Source: Pseudomonas sp. JM0905a | GTDB taxonomy: Bacteria > Pseudomonadota > Gammaproteobacteria > Pseudomonadales > Pseudomonadaceae | Reading direction: 5' to 3' | Length of the DNA: 64,000 bases | Assembly: GCF_014700075.1 (NCBI RefSeq) | Contig: NZ_JACXBU010000006.1 | Span: forward strand, 62,001-126,000 | In this document: positions 40,544 through 50,217 of the stretch, piece by piece | How positions within the stretch are numbered: position 1 is the stretch's first letter | How the letters are laid out: each line of letters begins with the position of its first letter | The notes under the pieces: generated by a model | The model's input: only the letters and a program-made list of their open reading frames with translations | Database searches by the model: none | What the model was told of the DNA's origin: nothing | Translations under genes and position numbers: made by a program

Positions 40544-40559
40544 TGGCACAAGTCTTGCG
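40544..40559 (+). promoter_or_regulatory. Sigma-54 promoter of the transglutaminase/ATP-grasp operon
   Basis: TGGCACAAGTCTTGCG: TGGCAC and TTGC with GG and GC exactly 10 bp apart. Only the last base departs from TTGCW. The expected RNA start is near 40570, 28 bp before the GTG start. No clear activator site is visible upstream. Confidence 0.65.
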
Positions 40560-40597
40560 CGACTCCCGTCATCGCCCAGGCTCGCAGGAGGCACGCC

Positions 40598-43500
40598 GTG
40601 TCGATCCATGTCGCACTGCATCACGTCACCCACTATCGCTACGATCGTGAGGTCAACCTCGGTCCGCAGATCATCCGCCTGCGCCCGGCACCTCACAGCC
40701 GCACGCGCGTCCTCGGCTATTCGCTGAAGGTGTCGCCGGGAAAACACTTCATCAACTGGCAGCAGGACCCCCAGGGCAATTACCTGGCGCGCCTGGTGTT
40801 CCCGGACAAGACCCGCGAGATGAAGGTCGAAGTGGACCTGGTCGCCGAGATGGCGGTGTTCAACCCCTTCGACTTCTTCCTCGAACCCATCGCCGACCAG
40901 TTCCCCTTCAGCTACACCGCTGACGACCAGCGCGAGCTGGCGCCCTATCTCAGCCGCCTGCCGGCCACGCCACTGTTCGCCGACTACCTCGGCCGCATCG
41001 ACCTCACGCCCAAGGGCACGGTGGATTTCCTGGTGGCGCTCAACCAGCAACTGTCGCGGGATATCCGTTACCTGATCCGCATGGAGCCCGGCGTGCAGAC
41101 GCCGGAGCAAAGCCTGGAACTGGCCTCCGGCTCCTGCCGCGATTCGGCCTGGCTGCTGGTGCAGCTGCTGCGCCACCTGGGCCTGGCGGCGCGCTTCGTC
41201 TCGGGTTACCTGATCCAGCTCACCGCCGATCAGAAGTCCCTCGACGGTCCGAGCGGCACCGAAGTCGACTTCACCGACCTGCACGCCTGGTGCGAGGTCT
41301 ACCTGCCGGGCGCCGGCTGGGTCGGCCTCGACCCCACCTCCGGCTTGTTCGCCGGCGAGGGCCACATCCCGCTGGCCTGCAGCCCGGAGCCTTCCTCGGC
41401 GGCGCCCATCAGCGGCGCGGTGGACGAAAGCGAGTGCGAGTTCTCCCACGAGATGCGCGTCGAGCGGGTCTGGGAAGCCCCCCGGGTGACCCGGCCCTAC
41501 AGCGAGGAACAGTGGCAGGCTATCCGCGAACTGGGCGCGCGCATCGATGCCGACCTCGTCGCCGGCGATGTGCGCCTGACCATGGGTGGCGAGCCGACCT
41601 TCATCGCCATCGACTATCCCGACGACCCGGAGTGGAACACCGCGGCACTTGGGCCTAACAAGCGCCGCCTGGCCGCCGACCTGTTCCATCGCCTGCGTAG
41701 GCACTACGCACCCCACGGCCTGGTGCACTTCGGCCAGGGCAAGTGGTACCCCGGCGAACAGCTGCCGCGCTGGTCGTTGAACTGCTACTGGCGCAAGGAC
41801 GGCGAACCCATCTGGCAGGACCCGGCCCTCTACGCCGATGAAGGCCGCAGCTACGGTGCCGATGTCCGCCTCGCGGCGCGCTTCCTCAACCGCGTCGCCA
41901 ACCGGCTGGGCGTGCCGGGGGACAATCAGTTCCCGGCCTTCGAGGACTGGTTCTACTACCTCTGGCGCGAGCGCAAGCTGCCCGCCAACGTCACGCCCGA
42001 AGACGCCCGCCTGGCCGACCCGCTGGAGCGTGAGCGCCTGCGCCGGGTGTTCGAGCGCGGCCTGGGAGAAGTGGTGGGGCAGATCCTGCCGCTGGCGCGC
42101 AGCGCGGCGGGCGATGGCTGGGAAAGCGGTCGCTGGTTCCTCCGCGATGAACACTGCCGGCTGATCCCTGGCGACTCGCCGATGGGGTATCGCCTGCCGC
42201 TGGATTCCCAGCCATGGGTCAGCGAAGCGGACTACCCCTACGTGAACCCGGCTGACCCGAGCCAGCAGTTTCCGCCGTTGCGCCAAGCCGCATTGATCCG
42301 CCAACAGTTACGCGACGGCACCCCTTCGCGTGCTGGCGAGCCCCGTGCGCCCGGCATGCAGGAATCCGCAGCTGGCATCACCCGCACGGCACTGTGCGCC
42401 GAACCCCGCGAAGGCCGGCTCTACCTGTTCATGCCACCGCTGTCCGAGCTGGAGGCCTACCTGGAACTGGTGGCCGCCATCGAAGCCACGGCGGGCGAGC
42501 TGGACTGTCCGGTGCTGCTGGAAGGCTACGAGCCGCCCGGTGACCCGCGCCTGACCAACTTCCGTGTCACCCCCGACCCGGGTGTGATCGAGGTGAATAT
42601 CCACCCCTCGGCCAACTGGGACGAACTGGTGGAGCGCACCGAGTTCCTCTACGAGGCCGCGCGTCAGAGCCGCCTCTCCAGCGAGAAATTCATGGTCGAT
42701 GGCCGCCACGTCGGCACCGGCGGCGGCAACCACTTCGTCCTGGGCGGCGCCACGCCGGCGGACTCGCCCTTCCTGCGGCGCCCGGACCTGTTGCGCAGCC
42801 TGATCAGCTACTGGCACAACCATCCGTCGCTGTCCTACCTCTTCTCCGGCCTGTTCATCGGCCCCACCTCCCAGGCGCCACGGGCGGACGAGGCGCGCAA
42901 CGATGCCCTCTACGAGCTGGAAATCGCCTTCCGGCAGATGCCCAAGCCTGGCGCGAATTGCCCGCCTTGGCTGGTGGATCGCCTGCTGCGCAACCTGCTG
43001 GTGGATGTCAGCGGCAACACCCACCGCGCGGAATTCTGCATCGACAAGCTCTACTCGCCCGACAGCAGCACAGGCCGCCTCGGCCTGCTGGAGCTGCGGG
43101 CCTTCGAGATGCCACCCCATGCGCGCATGAGCCTGGCCCAGCAGCTGCTGCTGCGCGGGATGGTGGCGCGCTTCTGGAACGAGCCCTACCAGCCGCCGAA
43201 GCTGGTGCGCTGGGGCACCGAGCTGCATGACCGTTTCCTGCTGCCGCATTTCGTCCAGCAGGACTTCGACGACGTGGTCCATGAGTTCAATGCCGCCGGC
43301 TACCCGTTGCGCAGCGAGTGGTTCGCCCCGCATTTCGAGTTCCGCTTCCCGAAATACGGCGACTACCAGGTGAAGGGCATCGACCTGGAATTGCGCCAGG
43401 CCCTGGAGCCCTGGCATGTGCTGGGCGAGGAGGGCTCTGCCGGCGGAACCGTGCGCTATGTGGATTCGTCCCTGGAGCGGGTACAGGTGAAGGTCAGCGG

Positions 43501-43885
43501 CATGGCGCAGGACCGCTATGTGCTCACCTGCAACGGCGAACCGGTACCGCTGCGGCCCACCGGCCGGGTGGGCGAGTTCGTCGCCGGGGTGCGTTACCGC
43601 GCCTGGCAGCCGGCGTCCTGCCTGCAACCCACCATCGGCGTGCAGGTACCCCTGGTATTCGACCTGGTGGACACCTGGATGCAACGCTCCCTGGGCGGCT
43701 GCCAGTACCATGTGGCCCACCCCGGCGGTCGCAGCTACGACAGCTTCCCGGTGAACGCCTACGAGGCCGAGAGCCGCCGCCTGGCGCGCTTCTTCCGCCA
43801 CGGGCACACGCCGGGCAAGCTGCAGGTCGCCGCGCCGGTGATAGACGATGAACTGCCCATGACCCTGGACCTGCGCCGCCGCTAG
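40598..43885 (+). CDS. Transglutaminase-like / DUF2126 protein
   Basis: 1095 residues from GTG 40598 ([20 protein letters not shown]) with AGGAGG 7 bp upstream; the 67-codon extension upstream runs through the sigma-54 promoter. Domains: transglutaminase N-terminal beta region at about 1-95, transglutaminase core at about 150-270 with Cys in [19 protein letters not shown], His in [12 protein letters not shown], and Asp in VGLDPTSGL. The DUF2126 region fills about 340 to the end ([81 protein letters not shown]). Papain-like triad intact. The reaction is unknown; partners are the next two genes. Confidence 0.9.
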   Translation: MSIHVALHHVTHYRYDREVNLGPQIIRLRPAPHSRTRVLGYSLKVSPGKHFINWQQDPQGNYLARLVFPDKTREMKVEVDLVAEMAVFNPFDFFLEPIADQFPFSYTADDQRELAPYLSRLPATPLFADYLGRIDLTPKGTVDFLVALNQQLSRDIRYLIRMEPGVQTPEQSLELASGSCRDSAWLLVQLLRHLGLAARFVSGYLIQLTADQKSLDGPSGTEVDFTDLHAWCEVYLPGAGWVGLDPTSGLFAGEGHIPLACSPEPSSAAPISGAVDESECEFSHEMRVERVWEAPRVTRPYSEEQWQAIRELGARIDADLVAGDVRLTMGGEPTFIAIDYPDDPEWNTAALGPNKRRLAADLFHRLRRHYAPHGLVHFGQGKWYPGEQLPRWSLNCYWRKDGEPIWQDPALYADEGRSYGADVRLAARFLNRVANRLGVPGDNQFPAFEDWFYYLWRERKLPANVTPEDARLADPLERERLRRVFERGLGEVVGQILPLARSAAGDGWESGRWFLRDEHCRLIPGDSPMGYRLPLDSQPWVSEADYPYVNPADPSQQFPPLRQAALIRQQLRDGTPSRAGEPRAPGMQESAAGITRTALCAEPREGRLYLFMPPLSELEAYLELVAAIEATAGELDCPVLLEGYEPPGDPRLTNFRVTPDPGVIEVNIHPSANWDELVERTEFLYEAARQSRLSSEKFMVDGRHVGTGGGNHFVLGGATPADSPFLRRPDLLRSLISYWHNHPSLSYLFSGLFIGPTSQAPRADEARNDALYELEIAFRQMPKPGANCPPWLVDRLLRNLLVDVSGNTHRAEFCIDKLYSPDSSTGRLGLLELRAFEMPPHARMSLAQQLLLRGMVARFWNEPYQPPKLVRWGTELHDRFLLPHFVQQDFDDVVHEFNAAGYPLRSEWFAPHFEFRFPKYGDYQVKGIDLELRQALEPWHVLGEEGSAGGTVRYVDSSLERVQVKVSGMAQDRYVLTCNGEPVPLRPTGRVGEFVAGVRYRAWQPASCLQPTIGVQVPLVFDLVDTWMQRSLGGCQYHVAHPGGRSYDSFPVNAYEAESRRLARFFRHGHTPGKLQVAAPVIDDELPMTLDLRRR

Positions 43886-43978
43886 GTGGACGCACGAAGC
43901 GCCCTGGCCGCCGATGCAGCGGCCGGGCGTCGCGTCGTCCGCTAAAGTTTCCCTGCTGCCTTTCTGCCGAGCCTGTTG

Positions 43979-46477
43979 ATGTCCGAGCTGCTAGCCAACT
44001 ACCCCCTGACTGCCACGGCCTACCATGAACTGCTGGATGCCGAGGGCCGGGTGCGTCCCCATTGGCAGCGCCTGTTCCAGCAGCTGGAGCGCAGCAGCCC
44101 GGCGCAGATGCTGCAGCGCCAGGACCTGCTGGTGCGGCAGATCCAGGAAAACGGCGTTACCTACAACGTCTACGCCGACCCCAAGGGCACTGATCGCCCC
44201 TGGGAACTGGACCTGCTGCCCAACCTGCTCTCGGCGGAGGAATGGCAGCCAATCGCCGCCGGCGTGGCCCAGCGCGCGCGCCTGCTTAACGCCGTGCTGG
44301 CCGATCTCTACGGCGAGCAGCACCTGCTGGCCGAAGGGTTGCTGCCCAGCGAACTGGTCTTTGGCCACCCCAATTTCCTCTGGCCCTGCCAGGGCGTGCA
44401 GCCGGCCGGCGGCATATTCCTGCACAGCTACGCGGTGGACCTGGCCCGCGATGCCGACGGCCGCTGGCACGTGCTGGCCGACCGCACCCAGGCGCCGTCC
44501 GGCGCCGGCTACGCCCTGGAGAACCGGCAGATCGTCTCCCGCGCCTTGCCGGAGCTGTATCGCGACCTGCGCGTGCAGTACCTGGCCGGCTACTTCCGCA
44601 CCCTGCAGGAAACCCTGATCCGCCATGCCCCCAGCGATGGCGAGACGCCGCTGGTGGTGCTGCTGACGCCCGGGCGTTTCAACGAAACCTATTTCGAACA
44701 CCTCTACCTGGCCCGCCAACTGGGCTTTCCGCTGGTGGAAGGCCACGACCTGACGGTGCGTGACGCCACCCTCTACCTCAAGACCCTTGGCGGCCTGAAA
44801 CGCGTCCATGCCGTGCTGCGCCGCCTCGACGACGATTATTGCGACCCCCTGGAACTGCGCACCGACTCCGCCTTGGGTGTGCCCGGCCTGCTGGATGCGG
44901 CGCGCCAGGGGCGGGTGCTGGTGGCCAATGCCCTGGGCAGCGGCGTGCTGGAGTCGCCGGGACTGCTCGGCTTCTTGCCGAAGGTCAGCCAGCGCCTGCT
45001 CGGGGAAGACCTGCTGCTACCCACCCTGGGTACCTGGTGGTGCGGCCAGGGGCAGTTGCTGGAGAAATCGCTGCAGGGCCTGGACGGGTTGGTGTTCAAG
45101 CCCGCGTTCCCCAGCCAGAGCTTCGAGCCCTTGTTTGGCCATGCCCTGCACGATGGCGCGTTGCAGTCCCTGCGCAAGCGCCTCCAGGCCCATCCCCATG
45201 CCTACGTTGCCCAGCGCATGGCGCAACTGTCCCAGGCGCCAGTCTGGCAGGGGGACGAGCAGACGGGTGAACTGCAGTCGCGGGCCATCGGTATGCGCGT
45301 CTTTGCCGTGGCGGGAAGCGACGGCCGCTACTGGGTGATGCCCGGCGGCCTGACGCGGGTGGCGTCGGCGGCCGATGCCGAAGTTGTGTCCATGCAGCGC
45401 GGTGGCGCCAGCAAGGACACCTGGGTGCTGGCTGACCTGCCGGTGGTGGGCGAACCTCTGCGTCCGCGCTCCCTCGGCGTGCGTGACCTGATCCGCCAGG
45501 ACCCGTATCTGCCCTCGCGGGTGGTGGAAAACCTCTACTGGTTCGGCCGCTACGGCGAACGCTGCGACGACGGCGCCCGCCTGCTGAGGGTGGTGTTGTC
45601 GCGCTATGTGGACGCCGACGGCGACGAGCAGGCCATGCAATCGGCCCTGCGCCTGGCCAGCGCCGTTGGCTTGGTGCCGCGCGGTCACGAGCCGCTGGAA
45701 CAACGCCTGCTTGCAGCCCTGCTGGACGATGAGTGGCCGAGCAGCGTCAGCGCCAACCTGCGTCGCCTGCACTGGGCCGCGGCCCAGGTGCGTGGGCGGC
45801 TGTCGCGGGAGAACTGGCACGCGGTGCTGGAATTGAACCGCGATGCGCTGGCGCTGGACCCGAAGCGCACCGACCTGGGCGAAGCGCTGGAATTCCTCAA
45901 CCGCTTGCTGATGTCCCTGGCCGCGCTGTCCGGCTTCGCCCTCGACGACATGACCCGCGACGACGGCTGGCGCTTCCTGATGATCGGCCGCCGCATCGAG
46001 CGCGTGCAGTTCTACGCCGAGGCCATCGCCGGCTTCCTCGAAGGCGGCGCCGCCTGGGACCCGGTTGCCCTGGAGTGGCTGCTGGAGCTGGGCAACAGCA
46101 CCATCACCTACCGCTCGCGCTACCTCGCCTCGCCACAGCTGATCCCGGTGCTCGACCTGCTGTTGCTGCACGAACAGAACCCCCACGCACTGCGCTTCCA
46201 GCTGCAGGCTCTGGAGCGCTCCCTGGGGCGCCTGCACCTGGAGTTCGGCGCGCCCCAGGAACTGGTGCTAAGTGGCCTGATCGGGCGCCTGCTGGCCTTC
46301 GACCTAGCTACCCTGGAAGACCCGCTGTTCGGCAGCGAAAGCGTGACCGAGGTGCTGGCCGGGCTGGCAGGTCTGCTGCGGGAAATCGCACAGAACGTCG
46401 GCCAGGTCTCCGACCGCCTCGGATTGCGCTATTTTGCCCACGTCGATGACGTCAGCCAGCAAACGGTATCCACCTGA
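43979..46477 (+). CDS. Circularly permuted ATP-grasp / alpha-E fusion protein
   Basis: 832 residues. The first about 480 match the permuted ATP-grasp family (COG2308): NGVTYNVYADPKGTDRPWEL, RARLLNAVLADLYGEQHLL, GYALENRQIVSRALPELY, LTPGRFNETYFEHLYLAR, and GLDGLVFKPAFPSQSFEP. Residues about 500-830 match the alpha-E domain (COG2307): YLPSRVVENLYWFGRYGERCDD and DDGWRFLMIGRRIERVQFYAE. ATP-grasp enzymes make amide or peptide bonds; the family is predicted to act as a peptide or amino-acid ligase, but no product is known. In many bacteria the two halves are separate genes. ATG at 43979; SD weak. The stop overlaps the next start by 1 bp. Confidence 0.88.
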   Translation: MSELLANYPLTATAYHELLDAEGRVRPHWQRLFQQLERSSPAQMLQRQDLLVRQIQENGVTYNVYADPKGTDRPWELDLLPNLLSAEEWQPIAAGVAQRARLLNAVLADLYGEQHLLAEGLLPSELVFGHPNFLWPCQGVQPAGGIFLHSYAVDLARDADGRWHVLADRTQAPSGAGYALENRQIVSRALPELYRDLRVQYLAGYFRTLQETLIRHAPSDGETPLVVLLTPGRFNETYFEHLYLARQLGFPLVEGHDLTVRDATLYLKTLGGLKRVHAVLRRLDDDYCDPLELRTDSALGVPGLLDAARQGRVLVANALGSGVLESPGLLGFLPKVSQRLLGEDLLLPTLGTWWCGQGQLLEKSLQGLDGLVFKPAFPSQSFEPLFGHALHDGALQSLRKRLQAHPHAYVAQRMAQLSQAPVWQGDEQTGELQSRAIGMRVFAVAGSDGRYWVMPGGLTRVASAADAEVVSMQRGGASKDTWVLADLPVVGEPLRPRSLGVRDLIRQDPYLPSRVVENLYWFGRYGERCDDGARLLRVVLSRYVDADGDEQAMQSALRLASAVGLVPRGHEPLEQRLLAALLDDEWPSSVSANLRRLHWAAAQVRGRLSRENWHAVLELNRDALALDPKRTDLGEALEFLNRLLMSLAALSGFALDDMTRDDGWRFLMIGRRIERVQFYAEAIAGFLEGGAAWDPVALEWLLELGNSTITYRSRYLASPQLIPVLDLLLLHEQNPHALRFQLQALERSLGRLHLEFGAPQELVLSGLIGRLLAFDLATLEDPLFGSESVTEVLAGLAGLLREIAQNVGQVSDRLGLRYFAHVDDVSQQTVST

Positions 46478-47412
46478 TGCGCGCGCAAGCCCAATCCATC
46501 GCCCCCGTGCAGGGCGCCCGCTACCAGGTGTTCCACGACACCCACTACCGCTATTCGGCGCCGGTGTCCCTGTCCCAGCAACTGGTGCACCTCTGGCCGC
46601 GCGATTGTCCCTGGCAGCTGTGCAGCGGCCAGGAGCTGCTGATCAATCCCGAACCCACGCTGCGGCAGGACCTCACGGACGTTTTCGGCAACCCGCTGAC
46701 GCGCCTGGCCTTCGAGCGCCCCCACGATGAATTGCAGGTGAATGCGCGCCTGCAGGTCGAGGTGCTGCCCCATGGACAGGTGGACCTGACTGCTTCTCCG
46801 GCCTGGGAACAGGTGCCGGCAAGCCTGGCCTTCAGCGGTCGAGCCTTGTCCTCCCTGGAGCTGGAGGCCTGCCGCTACCGGGTGGAGTCGCCCTATGTGC
46901 GCATCAAGCGCCAGTTCGCCGAGTTCGGTGCCGGCTGCTTCCCCGCCGGGCGGCCGCTGTTGCAGGGCGCGGCGGCGTTGATGGAAAAGATCTTCAGCGA
47001 GTTTTCCTTCGACGCCGAGGCCACCCAGGTAGCGACGCCGCTGACCGAGGTGCTGGAGCGCCGCCGTGGCGTCTGCCAGGACTTCGCCCACCTGATGCTC
47101 GCCTGCTTGCGGTCACGGGGACTGGCGGCGCGCTATGTGAGCGGCTACCTGCTGACTCAGCCGCCCCCCGGCCAGCCGCGCCTGATCGGCGCCGACGCCT
47201 CCCACGCCTGGGTCTCCGTGTACTGCCCGCACAATGGCTGGGTGGACTTCGACCCCACCAACAACATCCTGCCCAACCTGGAACACATCACCCTGGCCTG
47301 GGGGCGCGACTTCTCCGATGTCTCGCCGCTGCGCGGGGTCATCCTCGGCGGCGGCAGCCACGACCCGGAAGTCCGCGTCACCGTCATGCCGCTCTGGGAA
47401 CTCGCCATCTGA
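46477..47412 (+). CDS. Transglutaminase-like protein
   Basis: 311 residues. N-terminal transglutaminase beta region at about 5-95 (YQVFHDTHYRYSAPVSLSQQ). Core at about 160-260: Cys in RRGVCQDFAHLMLACLRSRG, His in DASHAWVSVYCPHNG, and Asp in WVDFDPTNN, all in place. C-terminus has WGRDFSDVSPLRGVILGGG. Cytoplasmic by lack of signal peptide. Shares its start base with the stop of the ATP-grasp/alpha-E gene (TGATG), so all three genes are one operon. Likely a peptidase or transpeptidase acting on the ligase product, which is inference. Confidence 0.9.
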   Translation: MRAQAQSIAPVQGARYQVFHDTHYRYSAPVSLSQQLVHLWPRDCPWQLCSGQELLINPEPTLRQDLTDVFGNPLTRLAFERPHDELQVNARLQVEVLPHGQVDLTASPAWEQVPASLAFSGRALSSLELEACRYRVESPYVRIKRQFAEFGAGCFPAGRPLLQGAAALMEKIFSEFSFDAEATQVATPLTEVLERRRGVCQDFAHLMLACLRSRGLAARYVSGYLLTQPPPGQPRLIGADASHAWVSVYCPHNGWVDFDPTNNILPNLEHITLAWGRDFSDVSPLRGVILGGGSHDPEVRVTVMPLWELAI

Positions 47413-47426
47413 CACCTTTGCCGCTC

Positions 47427-47519
47427 TTGTAGGTTGGTCCGAGCCCCGCGAGGCCCAACGACGGTGCCTCAGTCAGGGCTCCGTCTCGTTGGGTTCGTAC
47501 CTCTACCCAACCTACGGGG
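47427..47519. repeat. Inverted repeat of the GTAGGTTGG...CCAACCTAC family
   Basis: TTGTAGGTTGGTCCGAGCCC at one end and TACCCAACCTACGGG at the other, with inner GCCCAACGA / TCGTTGGGT arms. This is a second repeat family, distinct from the GCGAATGAATTCGC elements. It fills most of the 182-bp gap before mscS. Confidence 0.65.
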
Positions 47520-47594
47520 ATGTGCCAGGCAAGCACTTTGCCGGCGCCGTGCTAGCTTTTTCGGGGCCACTTCTCTCCTGCAAGGTGCTTCGCC

Positions 47595-48443
47595 ATGGAT
47601 GAAACAACCATCGTTAATGTGGGGACCGAGAAGGTCAGCGCGTTTATGACCACGGTCATGCAGTACGCCACCACCTTCGGCGTCAAGATTCTCGCGGCCA
47701 TCGCCTTCTGGGTGGTCGGCCGCTGGCTCATCGGCTTCGCGGTCGGGCTGGTCCAGCGTTCGCTGGAGCGGCAGAAGGTGGACCCGACGGTGCTGCGTTA
47801 TGTCGGGTCGTTCATCACCGTCACCCTGAACATCCTACTGGTGGTGGGCATCCTCGGGTATTTCGGCATCCAGACCACCAGCCTCGCGGCTCTGATCGCG
47901 GCGGTTGGCCTGGCCATCGGCATGGCCTGGTCGGGCCTGCTGGCCAACCTGGCGGCGGGCGGCTTCATCATCGTCCTGCGGCCGTTCAAGGTCGGTGACT
48001 TCATCAGTGCCGGCGGCGTGACCGGTACCGTGAAGGAGATCGGCCTGTTCGCCACGTCCATCAACACCCCGGACAACGTGATGACCCTGGTGGGCAACAA
48101 CAAGATCTTCAGTGACACCATCCAGAACTTCAGCCACAACGAATTCCGCCGCGTGGAATTGAAGGCCCAGCTCTCCGGAGCCGCCGATTGGCAGGCTGCT
48201 GCGGCACTGCTCAAGCAGCGCATCGCCACCATCCCCAATGTGCTGAGCGAGCCGCCGGTGGATGTGGAAATCCTCGAGTTCAACCTGGTGGGACCGGTGC
48301 TGGCGGTGCGGCCCTATTGCCACAACGACCAGTATTGGCAGGTGTATTTCGATTCCAACCGGGTGATCAAGGAGGCCCTGGGGACCGACTTCCCCGCGCC
48401 CATGCCGGCGCAGACCATCATCGTGCAACAGCCGCAGGGGTGA
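47595..48443 (+). CDS. Small-conductance mechanosensitive channel MscS
   Basis: 282 residues, close to E. coli MscS. TM1 about 25-48, TM2 about 60-82, and the pore helix TM3 at about 92-125 with the Gly/Ala pattern LAALIAAVGLAIGMAWSGLLANLAAG. The beta domain follows with FKVGDFISAGGVTGTVKEIG and TPDNVMTLVGNNKIFS. Opens under membrane tension to release solutes. An AAGGTG element precedes the ATG. Ends in a small hairpin (48450-48466). Confidence 0.94.
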   Translation: MDETTIVNVGTEKVSAFMTTVMQYATTFGVKILAAIAFWVVGRWLIGFAVGLVQRSLERQKVDPTVLRYVGSFITVTLNILLVVGILGYFGIQTTSLAALIAAVGLAIGMAWSGLLANLAAGGFIIVLRPFKVGDFISAGGVTGTVKEIGLFATSINTPDNVMTLVGNNKIFSDTIQNFSHNEFRRVELKAQLSGAADWQAAAALLKQRIATIPNVLSEPPVDVEILEFNLVGPVLAVRPYCHNDQYWQVYFDSNRVIKEALGTDFPAPMPAQTIIVQQPQG

Positions 48444-48449
48444 TCTCGG

Positions 48450-48466
48450 GCAGGCCTTCGGCCTGC
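48450..48466. terminator. Short hairpin after mscS
   Basis: GCAGGCC / GGCCTGC, 7-bp perfect stem, 3-nt loop, 6 bp after the stop, with no T-run. It adjoins a half-REP element at 48467. Confidence 0.4.
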
Positions 48467-48488
48467 TTGGCGAATGAATTCGCCCCCA
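48467..48488. repeat. Half REP element
   Basis: TTGGCGAATGAATTCGCCCC, the same arm as in the 40243-40340 element but without its partner. The rest of 48489-48648 is GC-rich and includes CCCCTCTCCCTCT and GGGGAGAGGG stretches that are inverted copies of each other. No gene is seen. Confidence 0.6.
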
Positions 48489-48648
48489 ACAGGAAACGCG
48501 CTCAGATCAACTTTGGCACCATCCGCCCCCTCTCCCTCTGGGGCGAAGAGGCATGCTTTCGGAAGCACCGCTTCCGGTGCCGATGAGCGCCTGATCGCGA
48601 AGCGATCAGGCTGGGGCGCAGGGCGGGGTTGGGGAGAGGGAAGCCCGC

Positions 48649-49095
48649 TCAGTCCTTGCGCAGATGCAGGATCGGAAACGGCTTGCCCGCGCCATCCACT
48701 TCCGAGCGGCCATGCTGGACGAACCCCAGGTGCAGGTAGAAACCCACCGCCTGGGGATTCTGCTCGTTCACATCCACGGATCGCGCGCCGTGGGCCAGGG
48801 CGTGGTCCATCAAGGTGCGGCCGATGCCCCGGCCATGCTGAACCGGATCGACGAAGAGCATTTCCACCTTGTCCTCGACCGTGCCGATGAAGCCGGCGAT
48901 CTGTCCGTCGGCACCCCGCAAGCAGGCCAGGCGCACCGAATCCAGATAGGCATCACGCACCAGAGGCTTGAAGAACTGGATGTCGGCCTCAGTGAGGAAG
49001 TGATGGGTGGCGCGCACGGCGCCTTCCCAGACGTCGACCAGGCGCTGGCGGTCGGTGGGGGAGAGGGTGGTCAGGGGTTCGATTGCAGTGGTCAT
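48649..49095 (-). CDS. GNAT-family acetyltransferase
   Basis: 148 residues from ATG 49095 (MTTAIEPLTTLSPTDRQRLVDVWE). The acetyl-CoA site is in VEMLFVDPVQHGRGIGRTLMDHALAHG (motif A, Q/R-x-x-G-x-G), and the NEQNPQAVGFYLHLGFVQHGR segment is motif B. Resembles YjaB-type acetyltransferases. Substrate unknown. Starts 5 bp after the DCC gene stop, so probably cotranscribed with it. Confidence 0.85.
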   Translation of the reverse strand: MTTAIEPLTTLSPTDRQRLVDVWEGAVRATHHFLTEADIQFFKPLVRDAYLDSVRLACLRGADGQIAGFIGTVEDKVEMLFVDPVQHGRGIGRTLMDHALAHGARSVDVNEQNPQAVGFYLHLGFVQHGRSEVDGAGKPFPILHLRKD

Positions 49096-49100
49096 CCATG

Positions 49101-49472
49101 TCACCAGTGGTGCTTGGCCCTGTTCCAGCGATAGAGCGCGCGGGCGAAGGCCTTGTAGGCGAGTTGCGAGAGGCCGTGAATTAACGGCAGGGAGAACAGC
49201 CGGGCTTTCCAGCGCTCCCGTGGCGAATGGCGCCAGAGCACGATGAAGGCATCCACCCCCATGCGCTTGACGCCCTGCTCGTCCACCAGGTGCAGGCGCT
49301 CGCGGACGTATTCCAGGCTTTCGCCGATTTCGTCCACCGCACTGTTGTCCTGGTGGACGTCGGCCCATTCCACCTGGCAGGCGGTGGTCTTGCCTTTCTG
49401 GCCTTCGATGCCGGCTTTGCACACCGGGCAGGCGCTGTTGTAGTAGACCTTGATCCGTTCGTCGTCCGCCAT
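49101..49472 (-). CDS. DCC-family (DUF393) thiol-disulfide protein
   Basis: 123 residues. N-terminal thioredoxin-like motif YYNSACPVCKAGIEGQKG (the 'DCC' motif in a variant SACPVC form), then WADVHQDN and a conserved VDAFIVLWRHSP, with a C-terminal amphipathic/hydrophobic stretch (LPLIHGLSQLAYKAFARALYRW). The CxxC suggests redox activity, which is not shown. Lies between the LOG gene and the acetyltransferase on the same strand. Confidence 0.85.
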   Translation of the reverse strand: MADDERIKVYYNSACPVCKAGIEGQKGKTTACQVEWADVHQDNSAVDEIGESLEYVRERLHLVDEQGVKRMGVDAFIVLWRHSPRERWKARLFSLPLIHGLSQLAYKAFARALYRWNRAKHHW

Positions 49473-49530
49473 CGATCACTCCTGACCCGGGGTTCGTCCC
49501 GGACAGTGTAAGACCGGGACGGGCGGGCAG

Positions 49531-50118
49531 TCAGTGCGGCTTGCGATCGACCCACTTGGGCGCGCTGGACGGACGCCAGGCTTCCAGGCGGTCCAGCAGG
49601 GTTTCCGGGTGGCCGCCGACCTGCAGCATGCCGCGGTGCTGGTCGCGGACGAAGCGCTCTTCCACCAGGTGGTCGAGGAAGTCGGTGAGCTTGTCGTAGA
49701 AGCTGTTCACTTCCAGCAGGCCCAGCGGCTTGCTGTGGTAGCCGAGCTGGCCCCAGGTCCAGACTTCGAACAGTTCTTCCAGGGTGCCCAGGCCGCCGGG
49801 CAGGGCGATGAAGGCGTCGGACAGCTCGGCCATGCGGGCCTTGCGCGCGTGCATGCCATCAACCACCTCTAGGCGGGTCAGGCCCTTGTGGCCGATTTCG
49901 GCGTCCATCAGGCTCTGCGGAATCACCCCGATGACCTCGCCACCGGCGGCCAGTGCCGCGTCGGCCACGGTGCCCATCAGGCCCACTGCGCCACCACCGT
50001 AGACCAGGGTGATGCCGCGCTCGGCCAGAGTGTGGCCCAGGAGGGCAGCTGCCTCACGGTAGATCGGCTTGGCGCCGGGGCTGGCACCGCAGAACACGCA
50101 GACGGAACGCAAGGACAT
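49531..50118 (-). CDS. LOG-family protein (TIGR00730)
   Basis: 195 residues. Rossmann-like fold with [31 protein letters not shown], and the signature [16 protein letters not shown] (PGGxGTxxE). Family members hydrolyse nucleoside 5'-monophosphates, including cytokinin ribotides, to base and ribose-5-phosphate. Physiological substrate in Pseudomonas is uncertain. Located near azurin, as PA4923 is from memory. Confidence 0.92.
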   Translation of the reverse strand: MSLRSVCVFCGASPGAKPIYREAAALLGHTLAERGITLVYGGGAVGLMGTVADAALAAGGEVIGVIPQSLMDAEIGHKGLTRLEVVDGMHARKARMAELSDAFIALPGGLGTLEELFEVWTWGQLGYHSKPLGLLEVNSFYDKLTDFLDHLVEERFVRDQHRGMLQVGGHPETLLDRLEAWRPSSAPKWVDRKPH

Positions 50119-50217
50119 TGGGGACTCCTGGTGCGAAAAAAGCGCGCAAGAGTACCGGCTTCGTCCTCGGGCTCCAAGCTGTTCGAGTAGTCAGCTTCCG
50201 AACGGTAGGGCGGGCAA

